Counted from the stretch's first letter, positions 34,153 to 46,358 are shown. The stretch is 64,000 nucleotides of DNA from Pisaster brevispinus (GCA_023634235.1 JAMKCF010000008.1:4097001-4161000), one strand, 5' to 3'. Numbers and translations: made by a program. Notes: generated by a model from the letters alone, not told the origin.

Positions 34153-35044
34153 CATGGCGCCACGATGCAAAACTATCTCAAACCTCGATGGCCATCATTT
34201 TGTTTGTACTTCAGTGGGACACTTTCAGGAAGTTTGACACACATTTTCACCTTTAAGACAGCAACTTCGTGAGCATTAAGTGAATCTTCAAATACAAGTA
34301 GAGTCAGAAAGTTACTTCAGAGGGAAAATGTGGATTTTTTTTTCTTCGTGTGCGGATATTTCCGCCACTATAACAGGATGCTGGTAACAAAACACAGATA
34401 AGCAAATATTTATACAGTTGCCAAGCAACAACTCAATGTGAACCTCTCTACATTTTAAAATACAGAATTGAATTTAAGACGACTCAAATCGCAACTTTGC
34501 ATGAACTCATCAATTATGATCTCATAGGATACTGTAACTCCAATGACCCAATTTGCCTGACATACTCACACCATCAATCTGGCTTGCGCCATTTGGGAGT
34601 CCGATTCTTTGCGTGCTAACTGTGCAACGCTTTCTAGGTGATGTGCGTGCCGCATACAGATATAGACATGCACCTTATCTGTATGTGTATTTTGAATCTC
34701 AAGAAGTCAGACCATAATGCAGACAGTCCATACATGGGGGTCAACATTGATCCTGGCTGATAAGGTCACAGGTACCAATTACCTTTTTCAGTCTGCTGCT
34801 ATAAACTCACAATCAACAGAGCATTTTTTTTTAACTATCACCTTCGAGGTAGCACTGGCTGATGTGCTGAGGCAACGGTGGCGCTTGGGCAAGCCACACT
34901 GGACTTCACTTTCAGATGGTGGTTGCATTTGCAAAACATGTTTTGTTAATTTCAAACCATGGACTGACACCCAAATTACACAGAGAACGATTTCACTAAA
35001 GTTATGATAATCCACTGGAATATAAAAAAAAAAGTCACTGATCA

Positions 35045-38000
35045 TCACTTCTTCTTGGTTGTCTTGGCAGACTTCTTCTCTTCTGCTGATGTGTCCTTGG
35101 CATCTTTCTTATCCCCCTTGTCCTTCTCGGACTTCTCCTTGTCCCCCTGGCCCTTCTCCTTTTTGTCCTTGTCCGTCTTGCCCTCTTGCTTCTCCAGGTC
35201 GCGATTCTGCACCTTGTTGCTGATGAGGTTGTGCAGGGCAATGACGGAGCGGATCAGCGACGCCAGGTATATCACCAGCATCTGGTCGTTGGTGGTCACC
35301 ACGAACGCCCGGACGAACTCGGTCAGGTTGACGTCCGGGAGGAGGTTGAAGATGTCTTGGAGCTGGTAGATGATGGTGTGGTTGATGGGGAGCTTCTCCA
35401 TGGCAATCTGCTCCAGGTAGCTCTGGATGTGCTGCATCTGGGAGAAGAACCCCTTCAGGCCTAGGAGCTGGCTGGTGATCCTCTGGGACAAGCTGCCTAC
35501 GCTGGTGTCTTTGATGTCCCTGAGGTATCAATTACACACAAAATATCAGGCAAGACACTTTGCCTACACAATACACCATTAGGCCGGACCCTAAGTGGTG
35601 GCTACAGTTATGGCTACACCTGTTGCTAAAGGTGCGTATAAGGACGTCCTATACTTCAATGCGTGACGATGCAAAAATCTAGCTGTAGCCACCACTTAGG
35701 ACAGGGCCTTATATAAACAATCATGGATGATTCAATACACTTATCCCACACCCCACCGCTCCCAGCAGCTGTTCTCAATATGGGATAGCTTTGTGAATCT
35801 CTACCCATCAATCATTGTGCGTTGCACCTACAAGGAAAAATGTATGATGGGCTTTAATCCAACAGGAGCATGGAGGCTGTATCCGAACTGGCAGCTACAG
35901 CTACGGCTTTGACTAGTGTTAAAGGGTGTTGCTAAGGACGCACTATACTTCAGCACATGATGACGCAGATATCCAGCAGTAGCCGTAGCCGCCGATTCGG
36001 AAATGGCTTTAAATTTTGTAACTGTTGCTAGACTGACCGGTCTCTGTTCTGGCTCCTCTTGTGGCACACACTACTATCCATTGTTCCAGCGGTAATGCCA
36101 ACTATGTGCTGGTATGTATCGCTCCGATGTGGGGCACAGGAACACCTTCCTGTAGACACTTAAACCCACACAGTTTCAATAACAGACACATTTGTTTACC
36201 TGAGTAGATGCTCAACGCCGACTTCCTCTGCTTCCTCCGCTCCCATCTCACTTGGTATGTGCTCAAATGTACGACTGGTTGGGGTGCCGTCCTGCAGGTT
36301 AGAAAATACAAATTCAACCACTCATCATTTCATCCTAATGGAGTTTCCCTCACCCATTCATGTTTCCCTCACCCATTCATGTTTCTCCTGCCCATTCATG
36401 TTTCCCATACCCATTCAAAGTTCCCACACCCATTCATGTTTCTCCTGCCCATTCATGTTCCCCATACCCATTCAAAGTTCCCCTCGCCCATTCAGAGTTT
36501 CCCTTGCCCATTCAAATGTGAATAGTGACCTCGCAGTTAACCTTGTTAAGATTTGCCATAAAGGTCAGTAAAGAAAAACCTTTCACATCGTCGTAGGTCA
36601 TACTGAACCCTGCAAACAAAAAGAACCCTTTCATAAATATTTTGCAAAAAGAGGATCCACGCTTGATATCTTACATCATGAACCTCTTCCACTGCGAAGT
36701 AAGCTTCCGTTGGGAGCCCAAGATCCTTAGGTTTAGCATCAATGATTACAAGGACCTACAGAGAGAAAAATGGACCAACAAAACAAGGACGTTATTTGGA
36801 AACATTTAACAGAAAACTCATGGCTTTATAAAGGTTCAGTGTGATAGACAGTTGCTGTAGTAACCAAGCAAAGGATTGATTTGTTATTCATTTGGCGTAT
36901 GTTGTTTTTTCCATCAATCAATCAATCAATTAATCAATCAATCAATCAATCAATCGAATTGTATTTGTATTAATTTTGATGTAATTTCAATCACAGCTAC
37001 TTATTCACTGGCCTAAACTATGTAAAGATGCTTCTTTCTAATCATGTAATCTTTTTTGTTTCGTTTGTTTTTGCAAATTCTGTAAACTTCGTGATTTGAA
37101 AGTAAGAAAAAAAATAATAAGTCAATAAATCAATCATTTCTGCAGTGCATTATCACTCAGTGCTTAGCAACTGTGTGCTAAGCAGCATCATGACATTTGC
37201 CCTTTGACCTACCGAGCTGGGGCAATATTGCCTGATGATCTCGTTCACTGCAATGTCATTCTGATGGAGCTTGGGCCCTGTGTGATACCAACCAACGATC
37301 TTCTCTCGAGCTGGAAAGAATCAAAACTAGAAAGTCAGTCTTTGATGACATCACAAAAAACAAGGCACTTGAGTGGCCGATCCTTGAATTGAGGTCAATT
37401 CTGCATGAAGATTCGAGATTCGTAAAAACATAATCGATGGTTGATGTCATGAGATGGCACTGACAAAACTTTCTGTTCAATCAGTTATCTTAATTCCCAA
37501 ACTATACATAACTGCCTGGGAGAAACTTCAACGTATTGTCAAACACACCAGCAGAATCATAGGTGCTGACATGGAAAGCTTTCAGAAGTTGGTAGAAAGT
37601 GGCCTGATGTCTGACAGCACACATCCTCTCCATTCATTGATTGTAACTAATAGATCAGGTAGGATTCAACAACTAGGTCATAAAACAAACAGGTTTAAAA
37701 ACTCCTTCCTACCCAGTGCCATCCATAGTTTCAACAGTAGTTTTATCAGATAATGTTTTTAAACCTATAGGCTCCTCTTGTTTTTGTGAGTCTCTCTTTT
37801 ACTTTGGAAGGTTTTTGTGTGTATTTTTTAAATGCTGTATAATGGATAAGAAATGTCATGTGTTTTCACAAGATGAATGAATAAATTGAATTTAAACATC
37901 AGACCCAAATGAATAAAAGGCAAGGCCAACAACAAAAACTGTTACCGAAGTTCAAGTCAAATTATACTGAGGTTCTAAACTGTTGGTCATAAAAATTCAA

Positions 38001-40041
38001 CAATAAAATAAGTCGAGAGTCCATGCAAATGTAGATATTGACTTTTGTGGAATAATATTTCCTGAATGTTTCAACCACCCCCTAAAATAAATGAACACAA
38101 ATAACCTCAAAGAAAACACCAGCATTAAGATTTGACTAGGATGAGTAACCCATATGGTCTCATAAATTGCCTCACTTTGTCATTGAATTAGCAGTTCCTC
38201 AAATGGTAACTGGGCCGTTGAAAACTCACCAACACTTTTGTGTTTGCTTTAAAAAAAGAATACTTGATATTTAATATAAAAAAGTCGCATCCCCTTAAGG
38301 TAATCCCGTGGCTGCCGCTTCCCAGGTTGTATCGTAAACTTGGGTGAGATCCCTGGCTACACGGCAGCTAACGGTTATATTGCTTCTGACTGGTACCCAC
38401 AAACAAAGATATTGACTAATAGGGAGACTGCCAACATAGGGCTGGATAGCTGTTAGTAGAGCGCCAGTATGTTAATCCAGAGGTCGTTGGTTCAAGTCTC
38501 GCTCTGGCCAAGTTTTCTTTGTTCAAACCCAAATTATATAAAAAAACAGTAATCTATTGTTAGTGTTAAAACTAGGCCATATCCAAATTGGTGGCTACAG
38601 CTACTGCTACAACTATTGCTATTAGGCCAGGGTGTTGCTAAGGGCGTACTAACTAGACTTCAACACAAGATGACGGGATGATCCAGTTGTAACCGTAGCC
38701 AGCAATTGGGACAAAGCCTTATTCTGGTTTACTCTTACCATTGACTTTCTTGAACATGCCATACATGTTCTCTAGGTAGTCATGGTCCAGGTACCATACT
38801 GTGTTGTCTTTGTCGTCTTCATCGAAGGGGACTGAAAAAAGGGAGAAAGAAATTAACAATCATGAAAATTGGTTCCTAAGTTCCAATCATAGACCATGTA
38901 AACAGTGACATCACATGTTTACAAAAGAGAAGAAAACATTTAATCTTGTATTTGATTTTTAAAAAGATATGTTTGATTTTTATCACTTTTTGATATGAAA
39001 ACAAGGGGCATAGTATTAGTAGTTCACATCCATGAAGCTCATATCCATATTGTGCCTCAGTTGGTTGTCAGTAGAAAATGTAGCGTGCAATTCAAAAATG
39101 AAAAAGGAAAAGTATACTCTCTCTTTTTTTAACCATTTGTTTATTTTAATCCTATATAAATGTAAACATAGACAATAAAACTATCCTGTGGGTATTTCAT
39201 TTTAAATTTCAAAGGGTGGCACTGGCAAGTGGTAGTGTTTTTCTGATATCATCGAATATCTGGAGCGGTTTGTCCATGAAGGAAGAATAATCCGTAATTT
39301 GAACACACAATCTGAACTGGGAGACTTTTCTCAGATTTAAATCTATTTGGATAAAAACTGATATACTTTTCCATAACCACATCACTTTGAAGTGAAATGT
39401 TTCTCAGAATTCTTTATGCAATCGAAAGATGCTGTACTTCTTACCAAGTAAGTTTTTAATTATTACCAATTCTGAGTAATTACCAAACGTATACCTTTCC
39501 TTTAATAAAGATTGTTACCCCACTCAACAAACAGTGTTGTTATTAATTATCGCAGCTCGCTAGATTATTTCCCACCATGCATAGTCCTACATACATGACA
39601 TACATAAGGTTAACGCTAGCTTTGGTTTTATTGTTCAATTCTGTGTTGTTGTGTATGCCATCACTTTGGCCTCGTTGATAAGAAAATTCGTCTTCCCTTC
39701 TGAACTGAACATGCTAAAGTTTCTTAATCCTGACCAAACTTTTTGTAACTAAGTGTAAGGGAAAAGCGTGTAATTATTACCACAACTCAATCTATTCTTA
39801 ATAATAAGCAGTATTTTAAGTAAATGAACCAAATGAATTTAAACTGTTTTCGAAAAATGACAAGTTAACCAAACAAACCGGCAAAACTGTTGGATACGTC
39901 AAGAATTCCTTTTCTCCAGGCGCCGAGCAAAACACCAACAACTCTCTTCTGATTTCGTATTCTGTTAAAATGGTCCACGACACTTAAGAGCACCAGTGGG
40001 TGAACTACCACCTTGTTAATTTCGAGTTGAGGGAGTGCCAT
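35045..40041 (-). CDS. PSMD7: 26S proteasome lid subunit Rpn8
   Basis: Six exons join in frame to 333 residues (human 324): 40041-39879, 38831-38739, 37310-37213, 36755-36675, 36291-36200 and 35519-35045. Exon 1 gives [18 protein letters not shown] and KRVVGVLLG. Exon 2 gives [20 protein letters not shown] and [11 protein letters not shown]. Exon 3 gives [18 protein letters not shown]. Exon 4 gives [20 protein letters not shown]. Exon 5 gives [15 protein letters not shown]. Exon 6 gives [20 protein letters not shown] and [20 protein letters not shown], then a Lys/Asp/Glu-rich tail ending KKK. The MPN domain (about residues 8-140) lacks the zinc-binding JAMM histidines, as expected for Rpn8, which pairs with the active deubiquitinase Rpn11 in the lid. 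Compared with the vertebrate sequence the loop after HFNRI is three residues shorter. Exon 6 has much higher third-position GC than exons 1-5. Confidence 0.97.
35582..35710. mobile_element. MITE family B
   Basis: AGGCCGGACCCTAAGTGGTG and the inverted CACCACTTAGGACAGGGCCT are nearly exact inverted repeats, with GGCTACAGTTATGGCTACAC inside. It lies in PSMD7 intron 5. Confidence 0.75.
35874..36010. mobile_element. MITE family B
   Basis: GGCTGTATCCGAACTGGCAG at the left and the inverted GCCGCCGATTCGGAAATGGC at the right, with GGACGCACTATACTTCAGCA inside. It is the second family B copy in PSMD7 intron 5. Confidence 0.7.
36340..36512. repeat. 21-bp minisatellite in PSMD7 intron 5
   Basis: About eight to nine tandem units built on CACCCATTCATGTTTCCC, with variants AAAGTTCCC and CAGAGTTTCCC. 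Unit length is mostly 21 bp, so two plus-strand frames stay open, which explains the Pro/His/Phe-rich open frames; these are not genes. Confidence 0.9.
36912..36956. repeat. AATC microsatellite
   Basis: About eleven tandem ATCA units with one ATTA variant, in PSMD7 intron 3. Confidence 0.9.
37454..37880 (+). mobile_element. LINE 3' fragment with reverse-transcriptase tail
   Basis: The plus strand reads a 99-codon open frame with [14 protein letters not shown], then THPLHSLIV and [17 protein letters not shown]. This matches the usual C-terminus of non-LTR reverse transcriptases (QR...AxxII, DxxHPL, TNRYKNSFxPxAI). It is followed by an untranslated tail ending AATGAATAAATTGAATT. The start is truncated. 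It lies antisense in PSMD7 intron 2. Confidence 0.75.
38400..38560 (+). repeat. tRNA-derived SINE
   Basis: The tRNA-like head GGGCTGGATAGCTGTTAGTA...GAGCGCC, a GTTAAT anticodon-like loop and a GGTTCAAGTCTCGCTCTGGC B-box half can form a seven-pair acceptor stem with two wobble pairs. The preceding AAAGATATTGACTAATAGGG and the following AAACCCAAATTAT tail match fragments near 16741-16810 and 52235-52275, so this is a SINE, not a gene. Confidence 0.65.
38573..38720. mobile_element. MITE family B
   Basis: ACTAGGCCATATCCAAATTG and the inverted AGCAATTGGGACAAAGCCTT, with GGTGTTGCTAAGGGCGTACT inside. It lies just downstream of PSMD7 exon 2 in the minus-strand sense. Confidence 0.7.
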
Positions 40042-41031
40042 CCCGTCTTCTAGAGAATGTTCAAATTTAGTAGCAGTTTACGGACCCTCTTTCTTGATGA
40101 ACTACCATTGCCATCTACACACACGTGAAAAGAATGACTTGCTTTCTCCCAATCCCATTTACAAATGGCGAATAAATAGCAACGCGAAGCCTACAGAGGG
40201 CGCTATTCTAATTTTTAGTGGTCACCTCTGTGGGGGCGGGGTGGAAAAAGGGGGATGCCACACAAAGAAAACAATATTTTCCAGGGCTGTTTCAAAGCTT
40301 TGTGGCGGGATTTCTCAAATAACCCCAATTGTTCTCTTAAGATAAAACAGTTGTTTGACGACAACAGATTGTTTGTTAAAGTTTAACCATTTCTACTACA
40401 GCTGCAAGAGGTGATACAAACAATCCCATTATTATGAACATCTGCACTACTCTGTTCCACATAGTTTGCTGCATTGACTAAAGACTACATGAAAGCTTAA
40501 TCGCTCATTTTCAACCCAAGAGGAATAGACCCACTGCATATGCCATCACAATCTCAAACAGCGCCCTCACTGAGGTAAAAGAAAAACCTCTCACTGGCAG
40601 AGAAGTGTACTGCGGCGTAAACACAGAAACACTTCTATTGTTCTTGACCTCTGCGATGGCGGCCTATGCAAATAGGCAACATGCATATGCATCCCCTGCA
40701 CCCCCCCCAACATTTCATGCAACTACAAACAACTATACAACGAAATGAAAAAAGGCAGGGAGAAAAACAACTTAAGAGTGAAATAGTTTATTTCCATATG
40801 CAAACCAGCGTGGAGATACAATTAAAAAAAGCTTAACATATTTTGCGTATAATAATCCAAGTAGAAAAATGTACTGAAACAGATCTGAAATGTACGCACT
40901 GAACATTAAACTCTGCATTTTCTGCGTGCTCTCATCTACATAAAAAAGCGCTTTGGCATCAAACACACTTGTTTTGGATAGTTTACAGCAAATGTCCCCG
41001 ATTGAATGATTTTGTGTTTCAGAGGAATGAG

Positions 41032-41149
41032 AGACTTTTGAGACAGTATTGGGCGCCCGACTCTCACCGGTCCTTTTCAATTCTCAGCGACAAGAACAAT
41101 AAAAATAGTACCAGTGAGTGGGGCGCCCACTACCATCTCAAAAGTCTTA
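41032..41149. mobile_element. 118-bp hairpin element
   Basis: Left arm AGACTTTTGAGACAGTATTG then GGCGCCCGACTC; right arm reversed reads AGACTTTTGAGATGGTAGTG then GGCGCCCCACTC. The arms are about 32 bp around a 50-bp loop. Confidence 0.7.
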
Positions 41150-41889
41150 ATGTATGACTCAATGTTCGTTTCTAAGCCGAGAAATATCTGCAAATTTTTT
41201 TTCCTTGTGACATTTAAGTTACATTTAAAGACATACACCCCCAATCTCATAATCGTTCCTTCAAAAAAACAACAGAATTAATTAAATAAAGCATCTCTTA
41301 GCAGTATCTAAAATATAAAAACAAAGAAATTATTTGTAAACAAATCCTTTTGCAATAATTACTTCTATCAAAGAGGTCGCACCTATGTACCTACAGCTTG
41401 TTTCAATCAATCTCATGCATACATTGATATTATACGCGGCCCCCACACTGTAAGCACAAGATATGAATGTTGTTCATGCCTTGCTTTTTCTGTGAGCTTT
41501 CTGCCTCTCTCTCTCTCTCCTTTCACTTGTCTTCTTAACAGCTTCTGTTACACCAGTATCCAAGAACTTGTTTATGTGTGTTGTGTTGTCATTTAGCCTT
41601 CGAAAAAGACTCAAAACGTCAGGCAATTAACTATTTTGGGGCATTTAACCCATATATCCTATTTGGCTGGTAAGCAGTTTGCAACAGCTTTATTAATTTT
41701 AAGGAAAACAGAAAAAGACAAGGAAAACAAGTCGGAATCTAAGAGCATCTCTAAAAGGAACGAAAATCTTTTCATTTTCATAATAGTACTTAAAAACAGA
41801 TAAATAATCTTTAAAAACAGGCTACATTACGTACATAGTACTGCATGGATGTACAAAGAAAATAGTCACACTAATTTCTTACCCCTAAA

Positions 41890-42140
41890 CTCCACTGATG
41901 GATTCACAAGGGTCCTTCCTCACTCTATAACAAAATCCAACACCATCTGGTAACTCTGCACTTAAACTGTTGAGCATTGGTTATGATGGTGTGCCTGAAC
42001 CCATGAGTGATTTAATAACTAGGATCCTTCCTCACTCTAAACAAAAACCACCATCATATGGTAACTCAAAACCCTAACCACTGGACTCTGATTATGGTGG
42101 TATGCCTGATGCAGTGTAAATCATACATTTGTTCACTTGT
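41890..42140. repeat. Two-unit tandem repeat, about 120 bp per unit
   Basis: Both units carry GATCCTTCCTCACTCTA or GGTCCTTCCTCACTCTA, then CACCATCTGGTAACTC or CATCATATGGTAACTC, and TTATGRTGGTRTGCCTGA. A third related unit is inside PABPN1 intron 2 at 13110-13290. Confidence 0.65.
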
Positions 42141-43233
42141 GCAGCCCTTAATCCAACTGAATCTAGCAAAACAGGCAGTTGGATTTTGATGGGAAAGGGC
42201 TGTTTTAGTTAGGGTACTTCCCCAGCTCCTGAACAGAAGATAAAGGCAAGAACCTCTCCCCCTTTGACATTTGAAAACCTACCATGCTTGATTTTGTTTT
42301 AGGCCAAGTTTACGCTGCCTGGTGCAGCAATTGCATAAAACCTTGAATTTCCCAACTAAGAATATTAGTCATCAGAAAACATACTTTACTGGAGAAAAAA
42401 ACACACCCTTGCTTGATATATTGAAGAAAAAAAACTAATCCATGTGCGAGTAAATTAGTTAAAGTGCTCATTAATGACTTTACTTACTAGTATTTTAAGT
42501 CCTATTGCAATTTATTTCTACAAATGAGAGATTTATACAAAAAGAAAACCCAAACAAAAACGCAACGTTGGTTATTTTCAAAACTATGCACCATGAAACA
42601 AATAATAATAATAGTAATAATAAATTTAAAAAACGATGAAGCAATTTATACATGTAGTAATCCCTGGACCACTGCGGACATTGGAATTTCCTTCATGCAC
42701 CAAAATGTAACTTTGACATAATGGTGTAACAATTTTTCAAAGCACTTATGAGAACTTCAAAAACCTGTTTGCAGTTTAAGCTATATTCCCTTAGATAACA
42801 GCATTGCAGGGAAAATTTCTTGGTCCCTGGAAAAACACTTGTCGTAGAAATCTGTTTTGCCCAGCAAAAAAAATCTGGAAACTTCATGAAACTTTGTTGA
42901 CAGAAAAACCTAAAAAAAAAAAACCAAATATTTACAAACAAAAAAGACTACCATATTCTTTTACATCTCACACAGGGACAAAAATTAAATCAAATTACAG
43001 GCAAGTTATTCCAATTAAAGATGAGAACAAAAATTAACCAATTGGAGTGACATTCAACAATAATTTAAAAAAATATTGAATATTGATCAATCTGTGTACA
43101 TGTTGTCCAGTATAGTATTAAACTGAATCCGATACCAAGACTCTGAATTGAAATCCCTCCACAACACTTGCTTGTATTGTTCTTACTCTCTAAATGGTAC
43201 CCTGACTAGAACAACATACTACAAAAAAACCTA

Positions 43234-43390
43234 GGCTGAAGCTATGTCCGAATTGGCGGCTACAGCTACGGCTATGGCTACGACTGCATCGCTGCATCGC
43301 CATGCATTGAAGAATAGGATACCCTTAGCAAAATCCTTTGCAAGTCGTAGGTGTAGCCGTAGCCATAGCCGCCAATTCAGATACTGCCCA
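43234..43390. mobile_element. MITE family B
   Basis: GAAGCTATGTCCGAATTGGC then GGCTACAGCTACGGCTATGG at the left; the inverted GTAGCCGTAGCCATAGCCGC then CAATTCAGATACTGCC at the right. It is one of the clearest copies of the family. Confidence 0.75.
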
Positions 43391-43494
43391 AGGCCTTGTC
43401 CAAATCAAGCGGCTGTATCGACGGTTTTGGCTGCAGTAGCCACATTGTCTTCAGTCGTAGCGGCTGCCGAAGCCATCAATTCAGATATGGCTTA
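43391..43494. mobile_element. MITE family B, adjacent copy
   Basis: AAGGCCTTGTCCAAATCAAG and the inverted GAAGCCATCAATTCAGATAT. It abuts the previous copy head to tail, which suggests tandem insertion. Confidence 0.6.
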
Positions 43495-43621
43495 AGAGAA
43501 GGGTCCAATTTCAAAGATCAAAAGGGTTTGCTTCTGAGAATCAATGGTTTGTGCTTGGAGATTTCTTTACTTTACCTACTTCCATGCGGATTTTCAAACG
43601 CTTGAAAACTCTAAAAAGGTT

Positions 43622-43801
43622 TGAGGTAGCACCATGGTTATTTCTTATGACTTCTACTTTGTGTTTACTGTGTACACTTTTGTAAAGTGGGTAATTATTT
43701 TTTTTTTTCATATGCTACAGCTGTATCTAGACATACAAATATCTGTTTAGTTTATCGCCAATAACTAGTCATCATCAATATTTATAAGGGTGCTACCTCT
43801 T
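43622..43801. mobile_element. MITE family F (GAGGTAGCACC ends)
   Basis: GAGGTAGCACC at the left and GGGTGCTACCTC at the right are inverted repeats around about 155 bp of AT-rich sequence. Confidence 0.6.
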
Positions 43802-44045
43802 GAATTTATGTTTTGTTGCCATGCAGAATTTCAAACACTACAAAAAAATCATGATAAAGTAGAAAGCTCCAGGGGCTTCATACAATTGCGCCTGTCCTCA
43901 AACAAGAACCACACATCACTGTGCAATAACTAAAGCTTGCATTACTTGTACAGCACAATAAAAGGCACAAACACTAAGCACCCATTCTCACAACAACTGT
44001 TTCCCCTTAACCTGAACACAGACCCCTAGCAAGCTACTATTTCAC

Positions 44046-44112
44046 TCAATCACAGTGTTAGGCCTGTACAATCACAAGGTTAGGCCTGTCTCAATCACGG
44101 TGTTAGGCCTTG
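44046..44112. repeat. Short tandem repeat, three units
   Basis: Three units of 22-24 bp built on CAATCACRGTGTTAGGCCTG. Confidence 0.8.
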
Positions 44113-44333
44113 TCTAAACTGGCAGAGAGGCCCTCTACTGAGAACATGGCTCAGTACCGTTGCCCTTTTAAAAACGAGGCATCAGACCCGCTCTTGGTTA
44201 CACTATTTTGAACTTTGATGATATGCTTTTCTTATTTATTTACAAAGTATTGTAACTACACTCAGGATGTGCTTTTTTCCCCCTTTCGCTGGTTCAATTT
44301 ACAGCAAATTTTGACACCATGTTTTCAAATTCT

Positions 44334-44514
44334 GGGCCCAGATTTATAGAGCTGCTTAAGCACAACAGCAAAACAATGCTTACGAGAGTAAGGTTATCAG
44401 CTACACTGCCATTCCACGTGTGCGATCTGTGACTGGTAATCCTGCTCAGTGTTGCTTAGCAGAAAACTGTCAAGCATTATTTGCTGCTTTAAGGAGAGCT
44501 ATGAAATTGGGCCC
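44334..44514. mobile_element. MITE family A
   Basis: GGGCCCAGATTTATAGAGCTG at the left pairs with GAGAGCTATGAAATTGGGCC at the right, with GTAAGGTTATCAGCTACA inside. Confidence 0.75.
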
Positions 44515-46358
44515 TGGGTTAAAACTCTTGATCCAGTTGCCTCCTGGAACGTTGCTGTAGCAAACAACAACTCTGCTGGTCACAACACATATTAAGAACG
44601 AGCATCCACAGTTTCCTCAAAATACCTTTTACTCGCTGGAAGTTTGTGGATCAATTTTAGCAAAGAAGTGTAAAACTATCTGTGTAAAATAATGAGTTTT
44701 GACTGCAACACCTACTTTATAAGGCTGTTGTTTTGTCTGATTCTAAAACAACAACTGACTAGCCTTCACACAAACAACATACCCTTGATATCATCCTTAA
44801 CATTAGGACTGCCAACGTAACGACAAGATAACACTTGGGTACAAACTGTCCTAACGACAACGATGGGGGCGGGGGAGGGGGATATATTTACTATACAAAC
44901 TATCAAAATATGATACATCATTAAAACAACCGTGTGCTTGGCACAAAGAAGACTGCCCCTTAACTTGGATAGAGCCATGAAAGGACAGGGTAACAACCTG
45001 TTTGAGCCCAATTGCCATTAAGCTGCCCAGCTGAGAATATTGCTTGAGAAATCCATCTGCTATGTAAAAATGACCAGGGCACCAGCCATGAGCAATTTGT
45101 TTAAAAGTGGTAATTTGGCTGGTGACCCTAATCTGCTAAGCATAGCATTTAGTGCCGAACAACTTTGGACCATGGCTCTATATGTTGGACTCGTCGGGAT
45201 TCAGTGAGACTGTGCTATGGGAAGCGATGAACCAATTCACGGGGTGGATGACACTTTGCGACTTTGTGACCCTGTGACCACAGCGCCCTCTCTCTCTCTC
45301 TCTGGGTACAGGTCAAGACTTATCGAGAGACAACTAGAGAGGGAGTTCTGTCAATTTAGACCCGAGAACACAATGTTCACTGCTCTGTGTGGTTTTTCAC
45401 GACGTTCCCATTGTACAATGACACTGAAGCTGGCAAAGTCTAACTGCTAGTACCTGCTCCTGTGAAACACTCTCCCTACACAGCTCTAGACTTGGCTTTT
45501 AAATACCGCCCTCTATAGTCCACACAGAAGTAGACTTTCTCCACACAAAAAATTTAATTGTTGTTTCCATTTTGTTCTCCATAACAACTATAGTACTGAT
45601 TCAATGTCTAAAGCAGGGCCTGACTATTTTATTCCCACCAGTCCGTAAATCGGCCTGGGTATGAGAATGGAACTAAAACATTAATTTGCTGCACCATAAG
45701 AGGGTATATAGCCGTAAAACAAACAGTAACTAACATATTTACAAAGAACACTTAGTACTTTTCACATGAATAGAAAATTACGCCAGCATCAAAACTTTCT
45801 TCTTTCAAGCCTCATCCAATTTTCAATTGTTTTGCATCTTGAAAATGTTATCTTTCACAGAGTACGTGTTCCTTCTAGTACGGCGCTGGACACATGAAAT
45901 TCTTTAATTGAGTTTAATCTGCATCAATCTTGCCCTGTACAATGATTTCATCGACAACTCCCGAAGGGAGCACACGCTACAACCAGCCTTTGAAAAAAAA
46001 ATGACACTTGTAATCAACGAGAAATCACAGAACATTCGTTTTCAAGCATCAGCCACAGCCTGGGCTTTCTTAGCTCGCCGAGAAAAGAATATTTTACAAA
46101 TTCTTCATCGACATAAAAAATAGGGACGATTTTACAACCCCTGCAAACACTGGTTTGAAAAATGCATCTTAATAACGGCTGAAGGCAAAATATGTTCACA
46201 TCAGTCATCAAACTTAACTTTTAACAAGTTTTTTATTTTAGCTGGTTGCAAACTTTCATGTGATGATCCTAATCTATAAAAAAGCAGTACTTCTTAAAAG
46301 TTGCAAGTAAAAAAAAAAACACACCGCACAACACCAGATTTGTTTTCTGAGTAGGCGT

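Larger units (their letters stand above)
32432..35044. other. Intergenic DNA between the PPxY gene and PSMD7
   Basis: I see no gene. It holds MITEs (33493-33720, 33832-33959, 34018-34152), a C-run near 32862-32876, and AT-rich sequence near 33000-33310 resembling a LINE 3' tail. A minus-strand open segment near 33723-33765 ends in a plausible donor but has no family match. Confidence 0.5.
40042..46358. other. Intergenic DNA between PSMD7 and the cadherin 3' end
   Basis: No gene is seen in these 6.3 kb. The left end must hold the PSMD7 promoter. The right end is probably cadherin 3' UTR: a minus-strand AATAAA (TTTATT on plus) lies near 46232. Between them are a hairpin (41032-41149), tandem repeats (41890-42140, 44046-44112), several MITEs (43234-43494, 43622-43801, 44334-44514, about 45004-45170), and CT-rich microsatellites near 41506 and 45285. 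Confidence 0.55.

Noticed and set aside
35109..35531. Pro/Gln/Arg-rich open frames of 68-140 codons overlapping PSMD7 exon 6
   Set aside because: They are shadows in other frames of a GC-rich, stop-poor exon.
36208..36571. Two overlapping Pro/His/Phe-rich plus-strand open frames
   Set aside because: They are created by the 21-bp minisatellite and antisense PSMD7 exon 5.
38433..38510. Functional tRNA-Asn gene
   Set aside because: The anticodon stem does not pair, and the flanks match SINE fragments elsewhere in the window.
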